In this document: positions 18,701 through 27,232 of the stretch, in pieces
Numbering within the stretch: the stretch's first letter is position 1
How the letters are laid out: each line of letters starts with the position of its first letter
Assembly: GCA_024280775.1 (NCBI GenBank)
Contig: JAJRPM010000002.1
Span: 241,804-305,803, forward strand
From: Candidatus Zixiibacteriota bacterium
GTDB taxonomy: Bacteria > Zixibacteria > MSB-5A5 > GN15 > JACZUZ01
Reading direction: 5' to 3'
Length of the DNA stretch: 64,000 nt
Notes under the pieces: model-generated
Seen by the model: the letters and a program-made list of their open reading frames with translations, nothing else
The model's database searches: none
What the model was told of the DNA's origin: nothing
Program-made: the position numbers and the translations under genes

Positions 18701-18793
18701 AGCGAGGGGCTTGAAGCCCCAAGTGGTATTTATTTCTATGAAGTGAAAACCAGCTATTCCCGTATCGTGCGTAAGGCCCTGCTACTCAAGTAA
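15752..18793 (+). CDS. Large secreted protein: propeller-like repeats, BACON-like domains, cohesin-like domain and YPNPFN sorting domain
   Basis: About 1000 residues. A hydrophobic signal (FALGLLLLLLLLANTSLA) follows a long N-terminus, so the true start is uncertain (GTG 15752, GTG 15830 or later). Residues ~80-450 hold repeated WADRRTG / WKDFRNG / WVDWRNG units, each Asp-box-like, suggesting a beta-propeller. Then come three Ig-like segments of BACON/CARDB type (VSWLAVSATSGVAPGSVELSV and two relatives), a ~140-residue cohesin-like domain (EQVELDITIGLHDMLSGIHI...) and the C-terminal sorting domain (QNYPNPFNAETRF ... GIYFYEV). It is likely a surface-displayed adhesive or structural protein exported by a type IX-like route. 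Confidence 0.85.
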   Translation: MTQGITRGIFLGDLCLPGWRFAYLRDVELYTSKKALSRYSNGSPYEVSSVAGGLSRFALGLLLLLLLLANTSLAIDRADFRINDDIGPAPQTSPQIAVQANGEFFVVWADRRTGLNDLYFQRFNAFGNALESNSVLTSNDSTGSERFQVSIAASISGAYTAVWKDFRNGSFPFNPDIYHTFFDSSGQPSGIEFNRTSLSPDSIFESPDVALGSDGSGVVVWAEHRNGNWDIVAQRFDPNGASIGTQFIVNDDGVAGQQHSPAVSISTLGWFVICWYDNRAGNDDVYFQVYNASGAPVGGNVRAHAKLDSRQAFPDVACDGSGKFTLCWVDWRNGVYPQNPDIFTRRFGSDAIAIDKSRPAYQDLSARPQRDPSIATDRLGNVIIVWADSSANDWNIRGQVIDQQGQFVDTAIQINTDTTSGRQAQPVVAMDGFDIRVAWTDFRNGDFDIYGRIMNYNQPALIVSPSSIELKMHITGPAPAPVKVSLLNAGIGNLGFEIVDTVSWLAVSATSGVAPGSVELSVTATAGSAQLAPGSYFASLPIIDWTNNDSSNAINVTLVVTTSQFEFALESDTLVALAQLGTPAISQLIVNNSGTGTLNWSASVLDPQLSPWLSISAASGSDDDTITITADPNGLAFGFYDGQIVFTDPAASNSPDTLDITLRYASDVPYIVFSPDTVEVEALTNGSSMTGVRVLNAGGNTLQWTAATSLSWVTLQSDAGNGGDSLLFDLNIENLLPGSYSASITVTDSAALNSPLALPVILNIASADTLYFSDYTAALGEQVELDITIGLHDMLSGIHIPLVLDTSLFSFDTVYSLAEDYSAGHSLNWTYDSLSGNLDIDFAATADSVEMFPQGSVSLLRVVLTPANYEFSIPTSDVLRDDDTLVFLYQGGRTFQPQIEHGQLTVGIITDVADDGHALLPHLMSVSQNYPNPFNAETRFDVVLPKASDLRVRIYNVLGQTVKTLYSAYASPGELEFRWDGRISEGLEAPSGIYFYEVKTSYSRIVRKALLLK

Positions 18794-19038
18794 ATGGCCT
18801 GGCCGCCTCCACCATTTACATTTCATTAACTCCTCTCAAAATGCAACTTTTTCGTCAACTAGACGAATTGTAATAGGGTGTAGGTATGGTGTCTCCGTCA
18901 AAGTTGGGGCATTGATTATGCCAAGTTAATGCTGTTCCTTAGGTAGAGGATGATATGACAATGGGCACATTACAGTCGAATCTACATTCACAGTTCAAGG
19001 CTTACCCTCCCTCAAATCATGAATTGGAAGTTGCATTG

Positions 19039-20307
19039 ATGTATAGTAATTCCAAACAAAAGCTATCCAGGTTAATTACGACACTTACAATTGGCGCAGT
19101 TTTGCTTGTCTCGATTCCTCTTGAGAGGGTTTCGGCGCAAGCTGAATCGAGAATCTATGGTGTTATCCATACAACCGGTGGTGAGGACTTCGAAGGCTTT
19201 ATTAGATGGGACAAGAATGAAGTGGGTTGGGATAACATCCTTGATGGGACCAAAAACCGCCCGCGAATGCGAAATCGCCGCGAAAGACGAAAGCGCAAAA
19301 AGAGTTGGGTAGAATCAATTTTCGGTTCTGGTTCATTTTCGAGCAGATCTTCTCAGTCTGGTGTTCAGTTCGGGTTTCTTGAGCGTCTTGAGTCAGACGG
19401 TGATAATGAAGTGATTGTCACTCTCAAAGGAGGGGTGGAGGTTGAGCTGCGAAATGGCTCAACTGACATTGGAGATGACATCCGTGAGATTCTGATTGAT
19501 GATTTGACTCAAGGTGAAATTGAGTTGGGTTGGGAGGACATTGACTGGATTTCGTTTTCTACTCCAGATGAGCGTGCGTTGACCAACAGGTCAAGAGAAT
19601 CAAGGTTTCCGGGAATTCATCGACTCTATGGAAGCGTTCTGACGCGCCGGGGAGACACTTTCACAGGGTTCATCGGTTGGGATTACGATGAGGCTATGAC
19701 CACTGACATATTGAATGGCTCGGTTGCCGGTCGTAAGCGGAAACTGAAGTTTGGCAAGATTGCGTCGATTGAGCGACGCGGTACTGATGGCTCAATTGTC
19801 ATCACTAAGGATGGAAAAAAACTAAGGATGGAGGATTCAAATGATGTCGATAGTGGAAACCGCGGCATTGTCATCACTGACGCATCCCTGGGGAGGATCG
19901 TTGTCGAGTGGGACGAATTCGACCGAATCGAATTCAGCGCTCCGCCAGCCGGACGCTCTTACACATCTTACCGAAAAGTAAAACCTCTTCATGGTGTGGT
20001 AACAACCGAGGACGGGGAGACCCTTGCGGGTGACATCATTTGGGATGCAGATGAATCATTCACCTGGGAGCTTCTTGACGGTGACTATCGTGATGTGAGT
20101 CTGTCAATCGTCTTTGACAACATAGCGTCGATTGAAAAAGTGCGCAGGGGCGCAACTGTATCTCTCAGAGATGGTCGTGAATTTCGACTAAGAAATTCGA
20201 ATGATATTGACAGAGGGAATAAGGGGATTTTTGTGGATCTCGGCGATGGAGACCGTGAAGAAATCAGTTGGGAAGACTTTGCTAGGATAGAGTTCAGCGA
20301 CGACTAA
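19039..20307 (+). CDS. Exported protein built from three internal repeats
   Basis: The start at 19039 gives a good signal peptide (MYSNSKQKLSRLI, hydrophobic TLTIGAVLLVSIPL, cleavage near VSAQ) with GGAAG 8 nt upstream; an in-frame ATG at 18955 would add 28 residues. The mature protein is three ~110-residue copies of one unit: IYGVIHTTGGEDFEGFIRWD, LYGSVLTRRGDTFTGFIGWD and LHGVVTTEDGETLAGDIIWD. Each continues with an ILDG/LLDG motif, a basic stretch, an 'I.LKDG..-LR.SND' strand pair and a W-D/E-EFDRIEFS closing strand. A basic RERRKRKKS insert lies in repeat one. All-beta, periplasmic or outer-membrane associated. I do not recognise the family. Confidence 0.8.
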   Translation: MYSNSKQKLSRLITTLTIGAVLLVSIPLERVSAQAESRIYGVIHTTGGEDFEGFIRWDKNEVGWDNILDGTKNRPRMRNRRERRKRKKSWVESIFGSGSFSSRSSQSGVQFGFLERLESDGDNEVIVTLKGGVEVELRNGSTDIGDDIREILIDDLTQGEIELGWEDIDWISFSTPDERALTNRSRESRFPGIHRLYGSVLTRRGDTFTGFIGWDYDEAMTTDILNGSVAGRKRKLKFGKIASIERRGTDGSIVITKDGKKLRMEDSNDVDSGNRGIVITDASLGRIVVEWDEFDRIEFSAPPAGRSYTSYRKVKPLHGVVTTEDGETLAGDIIWDADESFTWELLDGDYRDVSLSIVFDNIASIEKVRRGATVSLRDGREFRLRNSNDIDRGNKGIFVDLGDGDREEISWEDFARIEFSDD

Positions 20308-20368
20308 CTCTTGTAGATACCGCCTCGTCGTAATCTATTTCGAAGTACTTCAAACAAAACTAGCTGTA

Positions 20369-21802
20369 TTAGTTTTCGTCTTCAGATTGTAGCTCCAACT
20401 GTTTTTCCAACTCGCTGATTTGAATTTCGGCAATCGGAACAATATCGGTAACGCGAGGATTGTTTTTTGCCATGCGTAGCGCCTGACGCCACACAGCGAG
20501 GCTCTTGCTGAGACTATCAGGAAACGCGGACTGCGTTGCCACTGCGAGGTTGAAATATGAGCGGTATCCTTTGGGGTTGTACTGAACACTCAACGAATAG
20601 GCGTCGATAGCCTCCTCGAATTGTTCATTCGCCAGGTAAATCTGTCCCAATGCGCTGTAAGCCTGAGCAAAATCCTCTTTGATAGCCAGGGCCTTCTTGT
20701 ACTCTTCAATTGCCTTTTCAGTCTTCTTTAGCTTACGATATGACTTTCCAATTCGAAAGTGCGCTATTGGATCATCGGTGACTTTCTTGTTGTATTTCTC
20801 AAGAATTGAAATGGCCTCATCGTAGCGCTTTTGACGGTAATACAGGTCGCCGAGTTCGCGATATCCACCGAGGAAATCTTTGTTGACTTCAATGGCCTCC
20901 AGGAACGTTTTTTCGGCTTCATCTCGTTTTCTCAAGGCTATGTAAAGTTTCCCCAGGTTACTGAGCACAACTGTGTCAGTTGGTTCAAGATCATAGGCTT
21001 TCTTAAGATTTGATTCGGCTTCTTTGTAATTTCTACTTCGATAATGATAAACTCCCAATTCCACATAGGGCGGAGCAAACTTAGGATCGGCATTTATGGC
21101 CAGTGTCAACTCTCCAATCAGTTCAATACTCTTGGTAGGATCAGAAATAAAGGTGAGAGCCAGCCGGTAATGTTCCTCAGCTTGCTCGCGTGGTGATTTC
21201 TGCACAGGAACAATCCTGGTGACGCTGTCGGCTGGCGCCGCTGAGTCTGCGGGCAGCGTGGTATCTTTTGTGAGAGGTTTTCCTATGTTGGGGTTGATCG
21301 AACCTCGCGGAGTATTTTTCGTGGCGCCAGTGTCACTTTTAGCGCTGTCGACCACAGCTGATTGCGCAGTGTCGCTAGATGAATCCGGGGAGACTCCAAT
21401 TGTGGTATCGGTAGTGGAGTCAGCGCCGGCGGCTGATGTTGTATCCGTTGCTGATGTATCTGCTATCACGGTGTCGATCTTCGTAGTATCGACTTTCATA
21501 GTGTCGATTGTCACAGTATCAACTTTCACAGTGTCAATTGTCGCTGTGTCACTTGATGCAGTATCAGCCAACAGACTGTCAGCCAACAGAGTGTCAGTGA
21601 CCGTATCTTTAGGAGTGGGTGTGACCTTGGAAGAGTCATCGGCAATGACAGTATCCGTGGAAGACGATGTATCCCTTTTAGATGTTGTAGCCTTTGTATT
21701 GGTAGAGTCTTGGGCGAGCGCTGGTCGATGAACTTCACCAGCTAGCAGGAGGAATACAAATAGCAGTGTCAGTACAGATAGTATTTTGAGCGAAATGGTC
21801 AT
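20369..21802 (-). CDS. Exported TPR protein with a Thr/Asp-rich repetitive linker
   Basis: 477 residues: signal peptide (ILSVLTLLFVFLLLAGEVHRPALAQ), then ~150 residues of low complexity dominated by D, T, S and V with a five-residue beat (DTVTI-DTMKV-DTTKI), then about seven TPR repeats (YKEAESNLKKAYDLEPTDTVVLSNLGKLY and similar) to the C-terminus. The TPR array probably scaffolds a periplasmic complex; the linker may span the periplasm or be glycosylated. The gene is convergent with the triple-repeat protein and lies 17 bp downstream of purD on the same strand, so it may be its distal operon partner. Confidence 0.85.
   Translation of the reverse strand: MTISLKILSVLTLLFVFLLLAGEVHRPALAQDSTNTKATTSKRDTSSSTDTVIADDSSKVTPTPKDTVTDTLLADSLLADTASSDTATIDTVKVDTVTIDTMKVDTTKIDTVIADTSATDTTSAAGADSTTDTTIGVSPDSSSDTAQSAVVDSAKSDTGATKNTPRGSINPNIGKPLTKDTTLPADSAAPADSVTRIVPVQKSPREQAEEHYRLALTFISDPTKSIELIGELTLAINADPKFAPPYVELGVYHYRSRNYKEAESNLKKAYDLEPTDTVVLSNLGKLYIALRKRDEAEKTFLEAIEVNKDFLGGYRELGDLYYRQKRYDEAISILEKYNKKVTDDPIAHFRIGKSYRKLKKTEKAIEEYKKALAIKEDFAQAYSALGQIYLANEQFEEAIDAYSLSVQYNPKGYRSYFNLAVATQSAFPDSLSKSLAVWRQALRMAKNNPRVTDIVPIAEIQISELEKQLELQSEDEN
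21471..21605. repeat. 15-bp minisatellite inside the TPR gene
   Basis: Nine consecutive 15-bp units of the form GTGTCGATTGTCACA / GTATCAACTTTCACA encode the five-residue x-D-T-x-x beat of the linker. Because the unit length is a multiple of three, copy-number change would lengthen or shorten the linker without a frameshift. Confidence 0.75.
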
Positions 21803-21819
21803 TGGGGATTTCAGGCAAG

Positions 21820-23604
21820 CTACTCAGCGTTTACCGGAGGCTTAGAATCATGACGCTCTGGTTCAAGAGCCTGATGTCCAATATCGCGACGTAATTGCAT
21901 ACCATCGAATCGTATTTTTTCAACAGCGCTATACGCCTTTTTCAAGGCCGCTGGTACATCACTACCAAGCCCGGTTATATTGAGCACCCGTCCGCCAGAA
22001 GTTACCCAGCTATTATTACGCTTTTTCGTGCCGGCATGGAATATCAACGATGTTGCCTGACTGTCAGGCTGGCTCTTCTCCAGTCCGTGAATGGGCTTAC
22101 CGGTTTCGGGCTTGTCCGGATAGTTTCGCGCCGCCAAAGTAATGCTAGCGGCCGCGCCTTCTTTCCAGGCAATTGTGGTAACTGTTGATTGCTCTTCGGG
22201 TTCGTTTTCTTCATCCACCGGATCAAATTCAGCAAGCAGATCACGTAAGTAGATAGGGCCGGATTCAACAGGAGTCTCTTCTGCTGGTTTAGCATCCTTT
22301 TTCTTCGAATCTTTTTTCGAAGATCCAGAATTGCGTTTGGAGGATTTCTTTGAGGATCCGCTCTTGTCCGATGGAAGTTTGTGGTCGGCGATTCGAACCA
22401 TGATTTCCGCCAAGTCGCTGTCAAGCAGAGGCAAAACAACCTGTGTCTCAGGGTCGCCAAATCGACAGTTGAACTCCAGCGCCTTCGGGCCTGACTCGGT
22501 AATCATTATTCCTGCGTACAAAACTCCTTTGTATGGTCGTCCTTCGGCGGCCATACCCTTGATACACGGCTCCAGGACATACTCCTTGATTGTCTCCATC
22601 AGCTCAGGAGTAACAAAGGTCGCCGGTGCATAGGCTCCCATCCCGCCAGTGTTCGGACCGGTGTCACCCTCACCAATGCGCTTGTGGTCCTGCGAAGGAA
22701 TCATCGCCCAGCAGTTTTCGCCATCGGAAAAGGCCATTATTGAAACCTCTGGACCTGTGATAAACTCTTCAATAAGAATTCTCTTGCCAGCGGCGCCAAA
22801 ACGATTGCGGGTCATCATATCATCTATAGCAGTAACAGCCTCGTTAAAGTCATCAACAATCAAAACCCCTTTACCGGCGGCCAGACCATCGGCTTTGACC
22901 ACTAGCGGAAATTGTGCTGTGCGGCAAAACGTAATCGCATCATTTGGCGAAGCGAAGGCTTTGAAACTAGCGGTCGGGATGTTGTGCCGTCGCATAAATT
23001 GCTTGGAGAAAACTTTCGACCACTCTAATTCCGCGGCCGCTTTTGAAGGCCCGAAAATTCGCAGATTTCGGCGTTTGAATTCGTCAACAATACCCGCCGC
23101 AAGAGGAGCTTCGGGACCGACAACCGTTAGGTCAATGTGATTGCGTGATGCGTACTGGGCTATTTGTTTGACGTTTTGTTTGAAATTATCCGGTTTGATA
23201 GTGATACATTGCGCTAATTCCGCAATAGCGGAACTTCCGGGATAGGCGTAGATTTTTCCAACTTTGGGGCTTTGGGCCAGTTTCCATACCAAAGTGTGCT
23301 CACGTCCGCCAGAACCTAAGACCAAGACTTGAAGTTTGCCATTTGCCGAAGCGGGGCGTTGTCTTTTTCTGGGTTGATTTCTGCGCGAGCGATTCCGGCG
23401 ATTGACGTCGGCTCTAGGGCTATCTGAGCGACCGCCCTCATTCTTAGCTCCAGAACGACGACGGTTTCCCTGAGATCCGGGGCGGTTAGATTTGCCGCCT
23501 GCGCCCGATGAGCTTCTCTTTCTACGGCGGTTTGGACGAGATGAGGGGCCTTCGTTTGCTGAGGAGCGGTTTTTTCTATCTTTTGGTTTCTCTTGCTCAG
23601 TCAT
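21820..23604 (-). CDS. purD: Phosphoribosylamine-glycine ligase with basic N-terminal extension and lysine-rich insert
   Basis: The GARS core is complete: VLVLGSGGREHTLVWKL, VGPEAPLAAGI, the ATP-grasp loop KADGLAAGKGV, DHKRIGEGDTGPNTGGMGAY, LEFNCRFGDPETQ. It joins phosphoribosylamine and glycine in de novo purine synthesis. Two additions are unusual. About 85 residues precede the core, almost all R, K, N, S, G and P (RRRKRSSSGAGGKSNR). A ~70-residue insert (SSKKSSKRNSGSSKKDSKKK, then an acidic part) sits between the catalytic core and the C-terminal domain. I start at ATG 23602-23604 (MTEQEKPKD); nine codons more are possible upstream. The extension looks RNA-binding, which is inference. Confidence 0.93.
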   Translation of the reverse strand: MTEQEKPKDRKNRSSANEGPSSRPNRRRKRSSSGAGGKSNRPGSQGNRRRSGAKNEGGRSDSPRADVNRRNRSRRNQPRKRQRPASANGKLQVLVLGSGGREHTLVWKLAQSPKVGKIYAYPGSSAIAELAQCITIKPDNFKQNVKQIAQYASRNHIDLTVVGPEAPLAAGIVDEFKRRNLRIFGPSKAAAELEWSKVFSKQFMRRHNIPTASFKAFASPNDAITFCRTAQFPLVVKADGLAAGKGVLIVDDFNEAVTAIDDMMTRNRFGAAGKRILIEEFITGPEVSIMAFSDGENCWAMIPSQDHKRIGEGDTGPNTGGMGAYAPATFVTPELMETIKEYVLEPCIKGMAAEGRPYKGVLYAGIMITESGPKALEFNCRFGDPETQVVLPLLDSDLAEIMVRIADHKLPSDKSGSSKKSSKRNSGSSKKDSKKKDAKPAEETPVESGPIYLRDLLAEFDPVDEENEPEEQSTVTTIAWKEGAAASITLAARNYPDKPETGKPIHGLEKSQPDSQATSLIFHAGTKKRNNSWVTSGGRVLNITGLGSDVPAALKKAYSAVEKIRFDGMQLRRDIGHQALEPERHDSKPPVNAE

Positions 23605-23631
23605 AATAATCAGGACTATTCCAATTCTCAA

Positions 23632-23942
23632 TGGTTGATGCTAGTGCGAGACATCGACCGTGATATACCCGATTATACGAATATACGCAACTCTGAGATC
23701 CACCTGTAATGCGCAATATGTGGGTGCGGTACAGGAGGAACATTTCCCTTGACCTCATATTACGAAGGACTATATTGTCCACTAGGGGCAGGAACGAATT
23801 ACCTACATAATAATTTCGAAAGCAAAATCTCCGAGGGAGTGTTCTCCTCGCTTAATTGTACTTTATGGCGTGCGCCATTTGGTATATCTCGTGGATAATG
23901 CCGAGAGTTTTGCCAGCAATCATTAACAGAGAGGGACAGGCA
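23632..23942. other. Divergent intergenic region between purD and a dockerin-tailed protein
   Basis: About 310 bp separating two divergent genes, so it must contain at least two promoters. No riboswitch or operator could be recognised by eye. An open frame runs through part of it into the downstream gene, but the signal peptide there starts at 23943. Confidence 0.4.
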
Positions 23943-25046
23943 ATGGCTAAGAGACAAAGAACGATATCAAATATCGTTATTGCGCTTGGTGTGGTTTTCT
24001 TGATTTCGAATGCGGGAGTCAGAACCTTTTCAGAAACACCAGATAATGATGAAGCGAACGGGTTTGGTCCGGGGGATTGTTGTGTATATCAACCGCTAAA
24101 TTTCTCCGGCGGGCCGCCTGATGCAAGAACCGGCGCGCCATTCGCCGCGGCGGGTACATTTGAAGCAACCTGCAACTCCATCGGTTGTCACAGCACATTT
24201 GCGACAAACTCCGGTGACGGTTCTTTTGCGATAAACGCCCCGTCTATTTATCTCCCGGGCGATACCCTGACAATCAACATCGCCTTGGCCGACCCCGGAC
24301 AGATGCGCTGGGGGTTCGAGATGACAGCTTTGGACTCCAATCGTCTACCAGTCGGTGAACTGCTGGTTGTAGATCCGGTTCGGGTTCAGAAAACCGTAGT
24401 CTTAAGCACCGGCCGTGAGTATCTCAAACATCGCTCAACAGGAACTGACGCATTCGTGGCTAACACGGCCCCGGGGTGGACAGTGCGCTGGGTTGCGCCG
24501 CTTGATACTGTCGGTGATGTTACATTCTTTGCGGCGGGCAATGCCGCAAACAACAATGGAGTCAATTCCGGTGATTTTATTTATACAACCAGCTCTTCGA
24601 CTCCACTTTCGGCCGCTGACACTGATGGCGATGGTCTGAGTGACGCGCAAGAGGCGATTTTGGGGACAAATCCTTTACTAGCTGACACAGACGCCGATGG
24701 GCTTACTGATTTCGACGAAATCAATATTCACGGCACAGACCCGCTTGACCCGGATACCGATAGTGACGGCGAACTAGATGGAGTAGACGAGTGTCCTCTG
24801 ATTCCGAATCCTTGCCCCACTAGTTGTTGTGTAGTCGCTGGCGATTTCAGCAATGATGGTTCATTTAACATCGCCGATGTCACAGCAGGTATCGCGAGAA
24901 TTTTCTCCGGTGGTCCGCCTCCGTCATGTCAGGACCAGGCAGACGCTAATGGTGACAATAGTTTCAATATCGCCGATGTCACCTATGGCATAGCAAGAAT
25001 ATTCTCTGGTGGACCGGCGCCGATATGTGGCACGACTGGTTCTTAG
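23943..25046 (+). CDS. Secreted choice-of-anchor-V-like protein with Ca-binding repeats and dockerin-like tail
   Basis: The start ATG at 23943 has GAGAGGGACAG upstream and gives a signal peptide (MAKRQRTISNIVIALGVVFLISNAG). The mature protein has a Reeler/choice-of-anchor-V-like domain (GAPFAAAGTFEATCNSIGCHS ... LPGDTLTINIAL...MRWGFEMTAL). In relatives this position often reads CxxCH; here it is CNSIGCH. Thrombospondin type 3-like Ca-binding repeats follow (ADTDGDGLSDAQE, DTDADGLTDFDE, DPDTDSDGELDG). The tail is two dockerin-like repeats, each with an NDGSFNIADVT-type loop and IARIFSGG helix, ending CGTTGS. Secreted; probably surface-attached via its tail. 38 bp before another dockerin-tailed gene. 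Confidence 0.85.
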   Translation: MAKRQRTISNIVIALGVVFLISNAGVRTFSETPDNDEANGFGPGDCCVYQPLNFSGGPPDARTGAPFAAAGTFEATCNSIGCHSTFATNSGDGSFAINAPSIYLPGDTLTINIALADPGQMRWGFEMTALDSNRLPVGELLVVDPVRVQKTVVLSTGREYLKHRSTGTDAFVANTAPGWTVRWVAPLDTVGDVTFFAAGNAANNNGVNSGDFIYTTSSSTPLSAADTDGDGLSDAQEAILGTNPLLADTDADGLTDFDEINIHGTDPLDPDTDSDGELDGVDECPLIPNPCPTSCCVVAGDFSNDGSFNIADVTAGIARIFSGGPPPSCQDQADANGDNSFNIADVTYGIARIFSGGPAPICGTTGS

Positions 25047-25084
25047 ATTCATTGAAAGCAATCAACCAATAAGGGTACAAACTA

Positions 25085-27217
25085 ATGAGTGTCAGATCAT
25101 TCTTGGATAATCGTAAACTACAACTTGCCTCATTAGGAGTTACCGCATTGGTGGCTTTGTCATACGTGAATATATCTGCGGTTATCAAAGATACGCCGAG
25201 CGAGAGATTCAGTCATCTAAATATCGACAAAGAGCTAGCCATAGCTCTACAGTCGGCCCCGTCGGGAGCCGCTGTAACTGCCATAAATGTAGAGGTAGAC
25301 TACATGGTAACCGGCGGGCATTCCCACGCCCTGCAACAGGCGGAGATCGACGCGATTGTTAGCATGTTTGCCTGTCAGGGTATCACCATGACAATTGATC
25401 AATCAAATGCAATTACCGAAATCACACCTCTGACATCCAGCGGCGTTGGAGTTTTCAATAATGCCGGACCCACAGGTTTCTTGAAACTCAAGAATGAAAA
25501 CTTTGACCATGCAGGTCAGCCCGGTTGGCATTATTGTATTATGGGACATCAATATGACCCCGGCGGCGGCATTACAACTTCGTCAGGCCTTGCCGAAATC
25601 TTCGGTGATGACTTTATCGTAACCCTGGGAGCATTCTCAGGAAACACCGGCACACCATTTGATAGAGCAGGGACATTCGTCCACGAACTGGGCCATAATT
25701 TGGGCCTGACACATGCTGGCGATCAAAACGAAGGTGTAGTGACGCAATACAAGCCGAATTACCCCAGCCTTATGGCCTACCGTTATCAACTTTCCGGTGT
25801 GCGCCATGAATTGATATGTGAGAACACTGCGGACTCATGTATTCCGCACAGAAATCTCGATTATTCGCATGGCCTGATGCCAAACCTTGACGAGAACTCT
25901 CTTGATGAGCGCATCGGGGTGGGTTTTGGGCCTACTGATTGGAATTGCAATGGAGTCATTGACACACTTCCGGTCGCTAGTGATCTATTCGGATTCCCCT
26001 GCAGTAGTCCCGGGTCTAAAGAAGTTATTCGGGACTATGACGACTGGTCAAATATCACCGACGTAACATTTTCGGCAAATAGATTGGCTCTGTCTAACCG
26101 CGAAGCTGTAGGTTGCATAACATTGGAAGAGGCCGAAAGCGTCTCACTCAAACGCGCCGCAGTTGACTGTTTCTCTGACCCGGACCCGCAGGTTGAGCCT
26201 TGTTCGTATCCCTATGTTGACGACGATGGTGATGGGGTAGGGAATGGTTGTGACAATTGCGATGCGATAGCCAATCCATTCCAACGTGATATTAACGGAG
26301 ATCTAATCGGGGATGTATGTCCGCATGCGGAAATTGGCGTGGACACCACAATTGGGCAGGCTCCGTTGGATGTGCAATTCTCTGGCTCTTCTGACTTGGT
26401 GGTGACAAGTTGGGACTGGACCTATGGTGATGGGGCGGTGAATAGCGGTCAAAACACTAGTCATCAATATACTACGCCGGGATTCCGTGATGTCACGCTC
26501 CTTGTCAGCGCTCCCGGTGAGAGTTACATGGCTATCAAAGGCAAGTTCATTCGTGTGCTTGCTGATACTGTAGCGGGGTCGGTTTTGACGGTTGATCCCG
26601 GGACACAAGTTCAATTCGATGTATATGTGGATAACACGCAACCATTGCGACGGCTTGTTATTCCGTTCTCATGGGCCGGCTCCATGAATCTGTCCTTCAG
26701 TCATGCGACAAACACCGGCCTGCGTTCGGCGATAATGCCAAGTTTTTCTGAAGATTCGCAAAATCCGTTTAGTAAGGAAGCATTATATTCGATGACTTCA
26801 GGTGGTGACAGCACAACCTATCTTCAACCCGGCAATGGTCCAGTAATGTCACTGTTTTTCGATGTGCCACCCGGCGCCAGCGGATTGAATTCCATCACTT
26901 TTGATAATCTATCAATCGGAGTAGTGTCATTCTTAGCGGACGATTTGACCTATGCGCCGTATTTAGTGGGCGGATCGTTGGAAGTCCCGAGTAGTTGTTG
27001 CTTTATCCCAGGAGACGCGAACTTTGATTTTCAAGCGAATATCGCCGATGTGACATTTCTGATTGCCAGGATTTTCAATTCCGGCCCTGCGCCGATTTGC
27101 GCCGACCAAGCGGATGCCAACGGCGACAACTCGGTCAATATCGCCGATGTGACTTATATGATTAGCCGAATATTCGGAGGCGGCCCGGCGCCAGTTTGTG
27201 GGACTACCGGCTCTTGA
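25085..27217 (+). CDS. Secreted metzincin-type metalloprotease with PKD, cohesin-like and dockerin-like domains
   Basis: 710 residues. A signal/anchor segment (LASLGVTALVALSYVNISA) is followed by a protease domain with the zinc-binding HELGHNLGLTH (200-210), the HExxHxxGxxH signature of metzincins, with a YPSLMAYRYQ segment behind it as a likely Met-turn. Then come Ca-binding DDDGDGVGNGCDNCD, a PKD domain (APLDVQFSGSSDLVVTSWDW), a ~140-residue cohesin-like beta domain (GTQVQFDVYVDNTQPL) and the double dockerin-like tail ending CGTTGS. It resembles surface or secreted proteases that act on extracellular protein. It lies directly downstream of another dockerin-tailed protein. Confidence 0.88.
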   Translation: MSVRSFLDNRKLQLASLGVTALVALSYVNISAVIKDTPSERFSHLNIDKELAIALQSAPSGAAVTAINVEVDYMVTGGHSHALQQAEIDAIVSMFACQGITMTIDQSNAITEITPLTSSGVGVFNNAGPTGFLKLKNENFDHAGQPGWHYCIMGHQYDPGGGITTSSGLAEIFGDDFIVTLGAFSGNTGTPFDRAGTFVHELGHNLGLTHAGDQNEGVVTQYKPNYPSLMAYRYQLSGVRHELICENTADSCIPHRNLDYSHGLMPNLDENSLDERIGVGFGPTDWNCNGVIDTLPVASDLFGFPCSSPGSKEVIRDYDDWSNITDVTFSANRLALSNREAVGCITLEEAESVSLKRAAVDCFSDPDPQVEPCSYPYVDDDGDGVGNGCDNCDAIANPFQRDINGDLIGDVCPHAEIGVDTTIGQAPLDVQFSGSSDLVVTSWDWTYGDGAVNSGQNTSHQYTTPGFRDVTLLVSAPGESYMAIKGKFIRVLADTVAGSVLTVDPGTQVQFDVYVDNTQPLRRLVIPFSWAGSMNLSFSHATNTGLRSAIMPSFSEDSQNPFSKEALYSMTSGGDSTTYLQPGNGPVMSLFFDVPPGASGLNSITFDNLSIGVVSFLADDLTYAPYLVGGSLEVPSSCCFIPGDANFDFQANIADVTFLIARIFNSGPAPICADQADANGDNSVNIADVTYMISRIFGGGPAPVCGTTGS

Positions 27218-27232
27218 GCGAAGCGGCCTTGA

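Noticed and set aside
21471..21605. Possible CRISPR array
   Set aside because: Units are 15 bp, contiguous, without spacers, and in frame within a protein.
21219..21731. 170-codon plus-strand frame opposite the TPR gene
   Set aside because: It is the complement of the 15-bp minisatellite, giving an artificial Val/Ser repeat protein.
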